DNA of 64,000 nt. Origin: Limnephilus marmoratus (lineage: Eukaryota > Arthropoda > Insecta > Trichoptera > Limnephilidae). Below, piece after piece: positions 43,971-54,279 of this stretch. A model generated the notes under the pieces. That model searched no databases. It worked only from the letters and a program-made list of their open reading frames with translations, and was not told the origin of the DNA. Location: NCBI GenBank assembly GCA_917880885.1, contig OU862917.1, forward strand, positions 52,188,727 to 52,252,726, given 5' to 3'. The position numbers were made by a program, and so were the translations under genes. Every line of letters begins with the position of its first letter. Position 1 is the first letter of the stretch.

Positions 43971-44339
43971 AGCGCCTGCACTATAGAGAATTATTTTCCT
44001 TTGTTCATTTAAGCAATCTATTCATTCGGTTAAAAAAATGTACTCTTCAATAAAATTTTAAAAAAACCCTTAATTAACGTAGAGCGGCTAATTGTGCAAC
44101 GGTGAAAACTTAATGCGGCAAAACAAAAACCAAACGGTTTCTCAGAAAACTAATTGAAGCATTGATAGATCTAAGTGACATTGTCTAATTGGGATGTTTC
44201 CCAATCTGTATAGATGGGTAGACACCGGACAACAGACTGTAACAACAGACGAACCTGGTAGCTGGGATCACCATCATAATAGCAGTAGATGAGTCCTCTC
44301 ACATCTTTCTTCCAGCCTAAAAAATAACAGAACCCATCA
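43971..44339. other. Unassigned sequence
   Basis: Nothing recognised. Confidence 0.3.
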
Positions 44340-44678
44340 ATTTGGGAGGCGGGAATGGGTACCGCCGCGCCGCCCCGGGAACCTTTATTGGATAACCAAC
44401 ACCTCTGCCATAGGTCACCCCAAGTGGTTCGCTACGTTTGGTGATTTAGCAGGGGTGCCTGGGTTCATGGGGTGAGGTTTGTCTAGGTCTTGGAGGCGGA
44501 TGACCAGGACATACTGAACCCCAGCTTCCTACCCACCCCTTAAACCCTTTTCCTTCCCAGAACTCTCCTCTCATTCTTTTCCTTATAAAAACCCTCCACA
44601 CAGCATCCCCAAAGATGACATAGGCCCTGAGGGAAATTATTTTCCTCAGGGCCTCTTGTGAGGAGCTCACGTAAAAAA
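44340..44678 (+). mobile_element. Family B copy, near full length
   Basis: From TTTGGGAGGCGGGAATGGGT to GTGAGGAGCTCACGTAAAAA, with all internal blocks. It lies head-out opposite the antisense copy at 44758. Confidence 0.8.
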
Positions 44679-44757
44679 TATTGATATAAACGTTTTGCCC
44701 AAGCTTCTAAAAACATTCGATTTGTGGCAAAGATGTTGTCGTAATTAGTTTTTTTCC

Positions 44758-45145
44758 AATAGTTCTACACAGGAGGACTCGGGGCCCCGAGGAAAATAAT
44801 TCCCTTCAGGGCCTGTGTCATCTTTGGGGTTGCTGTGTGGAAGGTTTTTTTAGGAAAGGAAGTTCTGGGAAGTAAAAGGGTACGAGGGGTGGGTAGGAAT
44901 CTAAGAATCAGTTGAATCTATCCCTCCCACTGCGGTGCAAGTCGTCCTGCTGGAGATGTAAAAATACCTCTCTCAACCAGTCTCTCCCGATCCAGCCTGC
45001 CACGCAGTTGATGGGCAGACGCATCCGCCGCCCAGACCTGGACAAACCCTACACACGAACCCGGGCACCTCAGCTAAGTCACCAAACGTAGCAAATCACT
45101 TGCTGTGGAATATGGTAGAGGTGTTGGGAAACCAATAAATGGTGT
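44758..45145 (-). mobile_element. Family B copy, long form
   Basis: Contains the central section CTCAACCAGTCTCTCCCGAT and TGGGCAGACGCATCCGCCGC that shorter copies lack, so it helps define the full-length family (about 390 bp). Confidence 0.75.
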
Positions 45146-45593
45146 AGATGTTTTGCTAGAAATAAATGTAAAATTTTTATCAATTTCAAATTTTTATTTT
45201 TCAGTCAAATTTTTAAACCTTCAAAAATTATTCCAGTAAAATTGATTGTATAATCGGAACTGAGCGATATGATGGTGAGAAATATTATTTGGTTTCTGGA
45301 GTTGTCGTTTTTGCGTGGTAATTGAGACAAGATGAACAAATCAGTTCCGGTCTGAACGCCGCACCGGAAGAGAATTAGACCAAAGTAAAATGTTTCCAAG
45401 TTCAATGTTCCTTCGTCTGTGGATTGCTTCATGTCTCCCAATTGGTTATTGATTAATCATCAGTTTGATTAAAGATTCGCTGTTCAATTTATTGGTGTGT
45501 TACCTACTAATTCAATTATCTTGTTAGGTACGCTAACAGCCTACTTTGTAACAAACCGCTAGATGTGCATAGCCATCAGCTGGAGATAGATAT
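45146..45593. other. Unassigned sequence
   Basis: A 78-codon minus-strand frame (45205-45441) has no family signature. Nothing else was seen. Confidence 0.3.
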
Positions 45594-45655
45594 CCTATAC
45601 ACGGTTTCCGGAAACTCGCTGTACAAACAGGTAAATCTACATCTCATTTTAATTT
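45594..45655 (+). mobile_element. Isolated end of the 20759 MITE family
   Basis: TACACGGTTTCCGGAAACTC then GCTGTACAAACAGGTAAATC parallels the left end at 20759. The family B copy follows at once, and no second MITE end is seen beyond it. Confidence 0.6.
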
Positions 45656-46018
45656 GGAAGGCGGCTATTCGTACCGTCGCCCGGGAATCATTTATTGGAT
45701 TACCAATATCTGTGTCATAGGTCACCAAATTGGTTCGATACGTTTTGTAACTTAACAGGGTGGATTTCCGGATCTCGGCGGCGGATGCGTCTGCCCATCG
45801 AGTGGTAAGCCGGATTGGGAGAGACTGGTCGAGGGTGACTTTTTTACCTCTCCAGCAGAACTCTTTTCCAGATTCCTGTACACCTTTCATACCTTTTTTC
45901 TTTCCAAAACTTCCTCACCTTTATTTCCTAAAAAGACGCCTCCACGCAGCGCCCACAAAGATGACACAGACCCTGAGGAGAATTATTTTCCTCAAGGCCT
46001 CCTGTGCGGAGCTGAAAG
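45656..46018 (+). mobile_element. Family B copy
   Basis: The head GGAAGGCGGCTATTCGTACC has diverged. The central section GCGGATGCGTCTGCCCATCG is present. Ends TCCTGTGCGGAGCTGAAAG without a long poly(A). Confidence 0.7.
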
Positions 46019-46109
46019 ATCACCATAACACGGGCATGTGTCTAGCATGGTGATCTAAAAATCCACAAATTAGTTAAACATCAAATCATCATCATCACTA
46101 TTGGCTCTA

Positions 46110-46530
46110 CAACCTACAACCCCTGGTGGGTCTTGGCCTCCTCAAGAGTCTTCATACACTTATCTCGGTTTTGTGCCAGCTCTCTCCAGTTTAGAAGCTC
46201 CAAGATAGATATGTCTTTGAGGACGTTATCGCTCCATCTTAATCTTGGCCTTCCCAGGGTCTTGAGTTGAGCAGGGACTTTGGTGCTTGATACTCGGTTA
46301 TTCTCTCCACATGACCCAGCCACCGAAGTCTTCCCAGTTTTATAAATTTTGCGACGTTTAGCTCCTCAAACAAAGTATAGAGCTCATTGTTATAACTTCT
46401 GCGCCAAAATCCATTTTCTGGAACCGGTCCGAAGATACGCCTCAAAATTTTCCTTTCAAAAACGTCCAGTGCTCGCTCAGTCCTCTTGTAACCATCAAAG
46501 CAATGAATAAAGAAAAAAAATGTAAAAAAA
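46110..46530 (-). mobile_element. LINE C-terminal fragment (RTE-like), frameshifted
   Basis: The minus strand encodes ALDVFERKILRRIFGPVPEN, then GRLRWLGHVERI, and in another frame GRPRLRWSDNVLKD, ending KTLEEAKTHQGL and a stop. This is the conserved ending of a LINE protein group common in insects (FERKILRxIxGPV ... GRLRWxGHVxRM ... GRPxLRWxDxV ... AKTHxGL). At least one frameshift near 46290 inactivates it. Confidence 0.75.
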
Positions 46531-47640
46531 TCAAATCTCAAAAAATTATTTTTGCATTTATCATGAATATATTGATATATTATTGAGCAAAGGACATAAA
46601 AAAACCTATAATATTCTGTGTATCTACTTTTATTAGTGATGTCTAATTAATCATGTTGTTAATTTCAAGCTCGCCAGAGCTCGAGACTTGACATCACACA
46701 AAAGATATATAATAATTTGTCACCGGAGTCCGTTGAAGAATCTGCCGTATATTTTGGTATCAGTTAGTAGTTACTCTGATATAATGATGATTTTGCAAAA
46801 GATAATTCAGCAATAACTTTTGCTACAGGAACTGTAGGGACGTGGGGGGGGCAATCAATTTGATCTCGGAGGCGTGAGAAATCCATTTATTAAGAATAAA
46901 ATTGCATTTCAATTTCCGAAGAGAGTAGAAAAACTGTCGGGCAGTTAAATAATCCACCTGTGAAGTCAAAGGAGATCGTGAAGATTGAGTCACGTGCTTC
47001 AGGAGCCTAGAATGTTCAGGAGTCGGTATTGTTCACACGGGGGTGGTGGGGGCACGTAACCCTTGGATTAAAGGTGTTTTGATTCACTTGCACAATTCTT
47101 ATAAAGCACCTAGTCTGAACCCTATACGGAGATATTCTCTTTATTGTTTGCCGACTGATGCAATATGGATAATGGATCCGTGTTTTGATTTCGGTATGAG
47201 TTCTGGACGTGCCCATTGTTCAAAGTGCCCTTGGCAGAGTCCGTACCGAGCGGTACCCATGGGAATCGGTGTGCTGGGATTCACTTTTACGCTGAACTTG
47301 CAACTTTAACTTTCATCCTCCATGGAAGCACGCACTTCATTTAATGAACACAATTGCGGGTAGCGGATACTCACTTCACCCTTCTTCATAGACCAAGTAT
47401 TACCTAGGTACAGAGCGTGTGAACCTAAAAATTAACATCGAAATCACAATCATTGGTTTAAGAAACAAACGAAAGATCGGAGAAGCACTGCTTATTGCAT
47501 TTTCTTGGTCTGCACGGAGCAAATTTGTCTTTCAGCAAGTTCATACGCCCTTTGGATTACCTTTGTGAACATTTTTCAAACACGAAAAAGAGGCAGGTAG
47601 AACTAATTTAGGCAGGGGTTCTTGCTAACTTTATCGTCAA
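46531..47640. other. Unassigned sequence with overlapping open frames near 47.0-47.3 kb
   Basis: A GC-richer stretch at 47020-47330 is open on both strands (66 and 88 codons). The minus frame contains MGTSRTHTEIKTRIHYPYCI. It may be part of a dispersed repeat, but no domain or splice structure supports a gene. Confidence 0.3.
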
Positions 47641-48150
47641 CATTTTAATCAGCTATACGAATATTAAAAAATGTTTTATTTATTTATTTATAACTTCTCA
47701 CCATACATATGTTTTTATTTTTATTTTTTACATACAAAAAATTAACCTCACTAGGACTAACAGCCTGTATTGAGGTTAACATTTATAAATTTGAGTGATT
47801 TTACACATACAACATACTAAAATACATAACACTACATTTAAAACACTAAAATATTATAATAAAGTAAGAAATAAAAATATCATATTAGTGACCAGATGGG
47901 TAATTTAAGTATGATTTGTAACAATATAGACCATAAATAAATTTTTAATTACTATACCCACCAAGATACAAAGTGATAAAAAAGTATATTTACCTTATAG
48001 ATAAAAAAATAAAATAATATTTACCTTATAGATAAAAAAATAAAATAATATTTACCTTATAGATAAAATATATATTTACCTTATAGATAAAAAAACAATT
48101 GATAAAAAATCTTACATTTCTTTCTGGCGAAACAACTACTTACGTCATGC
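47641..48150. repeat. AT-rich sequence with a 27-bp tandem repeat
   Basis: About four units of AATATTTACCTTATAGATAA plus a short A-rich spacer lie at about 47985-48095. The flanking sequence is unassigned. Confidence 0.7.
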
Positions 48151-48500
48151 AATTTGGGAGGCGGGAATGGGTACCGCCGCCCCGGGAACCTTTATTGGAT
48201 AACCAACACCTCTGCCATAGGTCACCCCAAGTGGTTCGCTACGTTTGGTGATTTAGCAGGGGTGCCCGGGTTCATGGGGTGAGGTTTGTCTCGGTCTTGA
48301 AGGCGGATGACCAGGACATACTGAACCCCAGATTCCTACCCACCCCTTAAATCCTTTTCCTTCCCAGAACTCTCCTCTCCTTCCTTTCCTTAAAAAAACC
48401 CTCCACACAGCATCCTCAAAGATGACATAGGCCCTGAGGGAAATTATTTTCCTCAGGGCCTCCTGTGTGGAGCTCATGTAAAAAAAAAAAAAAAAAAAAA
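48151..48500 (+). mobile_element. Family B copy, full length with 20+ A tail
   Basis: From TTTGGGAGGCGGGAATGGGT to TGTGTGGAGCTCATGT and a long poly(A) (48478-48500). ATGCAA occurs on both sides, before the head and after the tail, a probable short target duplication. This is one of the youngest copies. Confidence 0.85.
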
Positions 48501-48980
48501 ATGCAACAAATTACGACAGCACTTGTGCCACAAAATGAACGATCTACGTTGATTCCGCATACGTTTTTAGAAGCTTGTATTATATCTTGTGACGCGATGC
48601 TTTAGCCGATAAAATTAACAAATACCGCATGGGATTTGAGCGATAAATTTGTGCTCTGTTTTATATTGTGGGGAACTCGAATTTATATGTAGGCTTTTAA
48701 AGAGAGGCATCGGAATTCGATGGGGAATCGTGTGATGAAATTACTCTCAGGCGTTGTTATTTTTAGATTGAAATTAGGTACGAGAGGCCTAATCTATCTA
48801 TTGTTATTATATTTCGGTACTCTTCTGACTTATCGATGTAAATAATTTACGAATTAAGGATGATTGGGTGCCATATTTCCATTCAAATGGTCCATAAAAA
48901 TAACTTAATAGTAAAGTGATAGGAGAGTAGAGTGGTTGGAGAATATAATTCCTGAATTAATTTGTTTTTGCGTATTACAG
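48501..48980 (+). other. End of the large intron before exon 2
   Basis: Unassigned AT-rich sequence. The final TTTGTTTTTGCGTATTACAG is a good acceptor with a pyrimidine tract. Confidence 0.4.
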
Positions 48981-49029
48981 ATGGCGAACGCTTTGGACAT
49001 CCACTTACATATTTCTTCTAATTCTGAAG
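48981..49029 (+). CDS. Host gene, candidate coding exon 2
   Basis: A 49-bp exon between ATTACAG and AAG|GTGAGAAAT, both strong splice signals. Following exon 1 (phase 2) it reads WRTLWTSTYIFLLILK and ends in phase 0, as the next exon requires. Its hydrophobic core (IFLLIL) would be the signal peptide or anchor. It can also be read from its own ATG, just after the acceptor, as MANALDIHLHISSNSE. That frame ends in phase 1 and would not fit the next exon's open frame. The exon call is firmer than the frame. Confidence 0.5.
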
Positions 49030-49352
49030 GTGAGAAATATAATTAATAATTTATTTTAAAATAGCTTTACGAAGATTATCGCAAATGCTTGAAAACTATT
49101 TAAAATATTTCCAAATAGAATGATTCTCCATTCCACTTAGAATACATTAAAAATATGATGATATAAACGAAGATTTTTTTCAAATCGCATTAACAAAAGA
49201 TGTAAAAAGGTATGAACATGATATGAGCTGTATAAAAATAAAATACACAGTTGATTCAGATTTGAACAATAATATAAAAAATATAATATTCTACTCATTA
49301 ATGGCCTGTTCTGAAATTAATTTCCTAATCCTATAATATATTTGACTTTTTA
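49030..49352 (+). other. Intron 2, left part
   Basis: AT-rich intronic sequence with nothing recognised. Confidence 0.35.
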
Positions 49353-50067
49353 TTAAGAGGGTATTAGAGGGTACCAGAGAAAACCAGAAATATGTCATTT
49401 TTAAATCGGAGTTTAGACGTATTGACTCTTTTCCACAAAAAATTATAAATGAATTTCGAAAGATTATTCTTTCATCTAGCATTCGCATATTTCAAATTTT
49501 GAGAAAAAATGTTTATTTTTAGTATAATAAGGTTATACCATAGGTCGTTGGCAGATTTGTTAAATTTTCAAAAAGATTTTGTATTATACCATACCCATTT
49601 CAAATCATATAATCATGCAGTAAAATAAATCAATACATTATCTGGGTATCGCATGTTTTAGAATTTTAAATACCTATAGTTTAAATAAAATTACATGTGT
49701 TTCTTGACGAAAATTGGTCCGTTTGTGTATTTATTTGCCCACTTACAAACTAATATATTTCAGATTTTTTTTTACATTCTTATTTAACTTAGACAATATT
49801 GAAAAATGGTAGATACTTATAATCAAAAAATAATTACAAAAAGTACATAATTTTAATAGTTTTATCATCACGCCTTTCAGCATTTTGGATGTAGATATAA
49901 ATTAAACCAACTTTGGAATGAAATAAAATCGATATTGAGTTATAATTATTAAAAGCTGGTACGGAGAATACTTAATCTTTCTCTCATTGGAACCGCCCTG
50001 TACGATCGTAAGAACAACTTTCGACGAAATGTGGATTTTCGGCCGCTGGCTGGTTAAACGCTCCTAA
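49353..50067 (-). mobile_element. TTAA-flanked non-autonomous transposon, copy 3
   Basis: Inverse of copies 1 and 2: TTAAGAGGGTATTAGAGGGT on the left and GGCTGGTTAAACGCTC on the right. The right target reads CTAA instead of TTAA, and there is an internal duplication at the left end (GAGGGTATTAGAGGGTACC). More diverged than the other two. It lies inside the intron between exons 2 and 3. Confidence 0.7.
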
Positions 50068-50212
50068 CTATCACTTATCTGACCAGAACTTTCACAGAAC
50101 TTGAATCAATTTAATGATTTGTTCAAATTCTATGACATAACCCGATCTTATTCTATGAATTTATTTCTTTGTCATACATGAACAACTTTTGATTTAAGAA
50201 TTTTCTAGAAAC

Positions 50213-50473
50213 GTGTAGAGCAGTGGCGGTCCGTGAGTTTTCAGTGAGCTAGAGCGCTAAGATTGAAAAATATGACGTTATTGACGTTGTTGTAGCTGAA
50301 ATAGATTTTTTTTTCAAAATTTCAACTATTTGTATGAAGATCTTCGAACAAAAAGTTGAAATTTTGATAAAAAATATAATTGATTTTCATCTACAACAAC
50401 ATCAGTAATGTCGAATTTTTCAATCTTAGCAATCTAGATCACTGAAAACTCATGGACCACCACTGATATAGAG
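50213..50473. mobile_element. hAT-like MITE
   Basis: The element is 50221-50465, with ends CAGTGGCGGTCCGTGAGTTT and its inverse AAACTCATGGACCACCACTG. The homology extends inward (AAGATTGAAAAATATGACGT versus TCGAATTTTTCAATCTTAG). Flanks GTGTAGAG and ATATAGAG are an 8-bp duplication with two changes, the hAT target size. Non-coding. Confidence 0.75.
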
Positions 50474-50622
50474 GTGTTTGTTTATTTGGTTCGCTACGTT
50501 TTGGGTTAATTTATGAGATAATAACGGGTCTGTACTCTGTACTACAATGTCATTGGCGTTAATATCAATATTATTTGGAATTTAATTCCAATTGACCTTA
50601 ACCATAATTGTTTAAATTCCAG

Positions 50623-50829
50623 CCTGTTGTGAGCGAGGTGGAAATATCCACCGAATTGAGTATAGTGAGCATGGCGTCTTCCACCAGCGTGGGGCGGCCG
50701 GCGCGGGCCCCCCTGCAGCCCGAGGAGCTCCCTGCCGCCCTGGACCCCCTGGGACCCCTACCCGGGGCCGACTTGGCACTGGACCCGGGCTCCGGGGACG
50801 GGGACCTTCTCCTGGATGGGGATCCTAAG
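50623..50829 (+). CDS. Host gene, coding exon 3 (acidic, Ser-Gly-Asp containing)
   Basis: A 207-bp exon of 69 codons, phase 0 at both ends, between TTAAATTCCAG and AAG|GTTTGC. It is strikingly GC-rich from 50690 to 50820 against an AT-rich background, with G/C in most third codon positions. It starts PVVSEVEISTELSIVSMASS, is then proline- and acid-rich, and ends DPGSGDGDLLLDGDPK. Ser-Gly-Asp flanked by acidic residues is the known context for glycosaminoglycan attachment, as in perlecan domain I. If the upstream ATG is not used, the internal ATG at 50671 (GAGCATGG) could start the protein. The family is not identified. Confidence 0.65.
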
Positions 50830-50937
50830 GTTTGCACATCTTACACATTCATTTTAAAACCCTTCACATTTCGGAAGGACATTACCAGACACAAATATCA
50901 CATTCCATTAGAGCCTCTACATTGTAAAAGTGTAATG
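50830..50937 (+). other. Start of intron 3
   Basis: The open frame of exon 3 runs on into this intron, but the donor and the loss of codon bias mark the exon end at 50829. Confidence 0.4.
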
Positions 50938-51188
50938 AAATCTAAGAACTTCTTCTAACACAGCAAACTTATTTTGTGGCACCATTTTGATTTAAATTAA
51001 TAAATTACTTTGTTTTTACCACTTTTATTGTTTACAAAACCGACATGTTTCGTCAGCAAAGCTGACTTCTTCAGGGTTTTGACAGAACTCAAAACCCTGA
51101 AGAAGTCAGCTTTGCTGACGAAACATGTCGGTTTTGTAAACAATAAAAGTGGTTAAAACCACTTAATTTATTAATTTAAATCTAAGAA
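50938..51188. mobile_element. Palindromic hammerhead-like insertion (family 1), short copy
   Basis: The element is 50949-51177 between 11-bp duplications AAATCTAAGAA (50938-50948, 51178-51188). The arms are inverse copies meeting near 51088. Hammerhead-like motifs lie at 51035-51081 (minus) and 51090-51136 (plus), identical in core to those at 17.0-17.6 kb. The left side extends into the inverse of GTGCCACAAAATAAG, the presumed ORF start, so the extension is on the opposite side from the larger copy. Confidence 0.7.
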
Positions 51189-52035
51189 ATCTTTTTTATA
51201 TAATGCGGAGATGCGTGATTTGTTCGTCGGTGGGAATAGAAATAATTATTTATTCATCTCGGTTTGTCTCAAATATTTACCTATAAATCCTAATAAAATC
51301 CTAAAAAATGTAAAAATGGCGGGATTTTTTCGTTGACGGTTGAATTTTTTTTTAATTGCATCGAAAACAGTAACGTCACTTTTTATGCCATATAAATGGC
51401 ATAAAAAATACACAAAAGGATTAAGTAATGTGTTTTCTAAATATCGAATTCTTTAAAAATTGTGGACGTTTGGAGTTAAAATGTTCCTATAAGTTTTTTG
51501 TTAACATTTTCATGTTTGATATTAAAATGTAATTATTAAAAAATATCAATCTTTATTGAAAATACGAATATTTGAAAAATAGTTTATGAGGGAGTTTTAT
51601 GTACTTTCTAAAATGTTGTTTGTTTTTAGACAACTTCAAAAAAAGAAGTCTAATATACATAATACATTTTTAAAGTACCTCGGAAGCAATCTCAAATTCC
51701 ATGAGAAATTTCACCATCTTTGTTCAGGAACTTATCTGAGAAATATGAACGTCGGACAATTTAATTCAAAATTCCAGAAAATTATCAACTTTTTTAACAT
51801 TATATCGTAGAGGTTCAAGGCATCATAGTTATTTAGGTAATTTTGGTCGGATTTCTGATTCATTTTTTATTTAATTTTCAATGTTTGTTAATTTTAGTAC
51901 CTATTATTTGATTTACGTGTTATGTCGCTATTTAGAAATAATTCATATTATCCGACTTACTGCTGTAATAATTCACTCTCAAATTGGTCAGGGAACTTAA
52001 AATTGATGGATTACCCAGCAAACAATTTGTTTTGA
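51189..52035 (+). other. Intron 3 sequence, nothing recognised
   Basis: AT-rich, no repeat boundary. The 74-codon frame at 51586 has no recognisable motif. Confidence 0.3.
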
Positions 52036-52295
52036 TTTGAGGTTTTCACGGCCAAAAATATTATTGTGATTTAGTTTAGGATTATTATGCCGTGTAGCGT
52101 TGAAATTTTGCATTCTTACTAAAAAATGTGGTATTTATGGGAGTCACGATAATAAACGATTACACATCTGCCGTGGAGGTGGACACTGTAAAGCTGTCTA
52201 AAGAAGAAGGTAGAGCGATTAGGCATCACACCCAACAAGAAAGAAATCAATATAATATTTTTGTCCGTGAAACCTTCAAATCATGAAACTACTGA
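52036..52295. mobile_element. Hammerhead-like repeat family 2, degenerate palindrome
   Basis: The left GGTTTTCACGGCCAAAAATA and GATTATTATGCCGTGTAGCG are paired with the right GTGGACACTGTAAAGCTGTC, AAGAAGAAGGTAGAGCG and ATTTTTGTCCGTGAAACC. The core boxes are lost (CTGATGA and GAAAC not intact). Confidence 0.5.
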
Positions 52296-52455
52296 AAATT
52301 AAAAAAAATCAATCTTTTTGACATTTTAGTTGCTCGCGTATTCTGAAAGTATATAAAATGACATCTTAAAAATAATCATTGTCTGGTTACGTAGGTAATA
52401 TTTGGAATGAAATTTGACAAAAATATGTTTTCAAGGAATTAATTGTCATTTTCAG

Positions 52456-52503
52456 AACGAAACCAGAGAAGCGCTTTCTGAGGAGAGTACCAGTCACGAT
52501 CAG
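52456..52503 (+). CDS. Host gene, coding exon 4
   Basis: A 48-bp exon of 16 codons between CATTTTCAG and CAG|GTAAGAG, phase 0 at both ends and therefore in frame with exon 3. It reads NETREALSEESTSHDQ. Asn-Glu-Thr is an N-glycosylation sequon, in line with a secreted or extracellular product. Very short exons like this are usual in large modular extracellular-matrix genes, but no family is recognised. The gene must continue to the right; no further exon was identified with confidence up to 64000. Confidence 0.6.
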
Positions 52504-52701
52504 GTAAGAGAACCACCCCTGTGAACTACCCCTGTACATTCTCTAATATTATATCGTGTCTATGGAGGTCTACAGCCTCCAGCACGCTCGTAGTCAGTGT
52601 TGCCAGATGCACGGTTTTTACCATGTTTTCATGATCATTTATACCCTCATGATTTTTTACCGGTCATCAAAAGTGAGAGAAATAAGTATTTTTTAGCATG
52701 G
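52504..52701 (+). other. Intron 4 start
   Basis: Unassigned sequence up to the P-like insertion. Confidence 0.35.
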
Positions 52702-53470
52702 GTCACGTACATAGACATATGAATATTAATAGACCTGCCCTAAGCGATAAAAGCGTATTATTTCCCCCTCCCCATACCGGTTCCATTGGAACCGGCTGGG
52801 ATCGAGTATGGCTTCGCGTGAATCTAAAAAATGGGACGTCATCATTCTTCTGCGAGCCAGAGTCGAGCACTCATCGGTGCATTTTACGAAATAACACGGC
52901 AAAAATAGTGGCTTGTGTTTTGAAAACGTGTAAAAATAGAAGTGAAAAAGAGAATAAACCCAATTGTCGTATTACATTCCATAGGCAAGCATTATTTTAC
53001 TTTATTATAAGCTTATTCAGATCACATAATATGGTCGTTTTTGTAACACACACTATCACTCGAGACACGTGGCATGTGCTCGTCGCTGTTTTGTGGGGTA
53101 AGTAAATTATGAAACATTTTTAAAAGTGTCTTAACTAAATACGTCAACAAAATATTGGACTATGAAAATAGGAACTTAATTTGCATAAATGAACTTAATT
53201 TGCTGTATTTGGAATTTGGAAATTTGTTCATTTCGCGGCGAGCAATTCGCGTTCCCATGTAAAAAGGTCTATTCATTAAAGAGCAGTGTTTACTTTTAAG
53301 AACTAAATAGTGATATTATAATGCGAGATGCCCATATACTCTCAGATTGAGTTATTGACGAATCACATATCACCGAATTTATCTTCCCGCTTTGCGCCCC
53401 GCAGTAGTTGGTTTCTTCCCCTCACCTTTATGTTCTGGTCTATTAATATTCATATGTCTATGGTCACGTA
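52702..53470 (+). mobile_element. P-element-like transposon with a THAP-like fragment, copy 2
   Basis: The element is 52710-53462 between 8-bp duplications GTCACGTA. The 26-bp ends CATAGACATATGAATATTAA(TAGACC) are perfectly inverted. Around 52905-52990 the plus strand encodes AKIVACVLKTCKNRSEKENK and PNCRITFHR, which resembles the start of a THAP zinc finger (Cys-x4-Cys, Asn-Arg-Ser, Phe-His). P-element transposases carry an N-terminal THAP domain and make 8-bp duplications. The later Cys/His and the transposase are missing. A donor-like GTAAGTAAATTATGAAACAT at 53098 is shared with copy 1. Confidence 0.7.
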
Positions 53471-53849
53471 GGAAAATTCTGAATTCGGGAATGTAGTTCT
53501 TAAACATCAGCACGGGTTCACAATTTATTTTTATCTATTTTAACTTTGTCAATAAGTAATATGAATACATTATTAATGTAAAGAAGCGAATATACGAGTA
53601 CATATCGTTTAGGTAACATTAATTAGGTACCTACACTAACTACTGTAAAATGTAGAACAAAATATTATAGTATTTGTGGGAGATTTTTTCTCCCACATCT
53701 CATCGATCTAATTTTTTATCATTAACTTATTTTTTAATTTGTTTGAAAAGTTATTTATATTCTTATTTGGTTTAAAGTACTAAGAGTAAAAAGTATCATA
53801 TAACATTAATTTTTTTCCTATTATTCAAAGAAAAAATATAAAATGATTT
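53471..53849. other. Unassigned AT-rich sequence
   Basis: Nothing recognised. Confidence 0.3.
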
Positions 53850-54172
53850 TTTTTACATGAGCTCCACGCAGGAGACTATGAGAGAAATAATTTCCCTCAG
53901 GGCCTGTGCCATCTTTGGGGATGCCGTGTGGAGTTTTTTTTAAGGAAAGTAAAAAGAGGAGAGTTCTGGGAGGGAAAAGGGTTTGAGGGGTGGGTTCAGC
54001 GTGTCCGGGTCATTCGGCGCCAAGAGCTAGACAAACCTCACCCCATGAACCCGGGCACCCCTGCTAAATCACCAAACGTAGCGAACCTTTTGGAGTGACC
54101 TATGGCAGAGGTGTAAGTTATCCAGTAAATGGTTCCCGAGGTGGCGGTACCCATTCCCGCCTCCCAAATTGA
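53850..54172 (-). mobile_element. Family B copy
   Basis: T run, ACATGAGCTCCACGCAGGAG, through ACCCATTCCCGCCTCCCA at the right end. A 20-30 bp middle piece is deleted near 53990. Confidence 0.75.
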
Positions 54173-54279
54173 GATTGTTTTTATTATAGCATTTTAGGTT
54201 ATTTACTTAGGTATCATTATTTTCTTATTTAAATTCTCAATAATTCTAAATCTCTTATTTTAATTCTCAAAGGCTTACG

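Noticed and set aside
48981..49029. Translation start at the ATG immediately after the acceptor (MANALD...)
   Set aside because: It would leave phase 1 and not join the open frame of the next exon, whereas entry from exon 1 fits. Kept only as an alternative.
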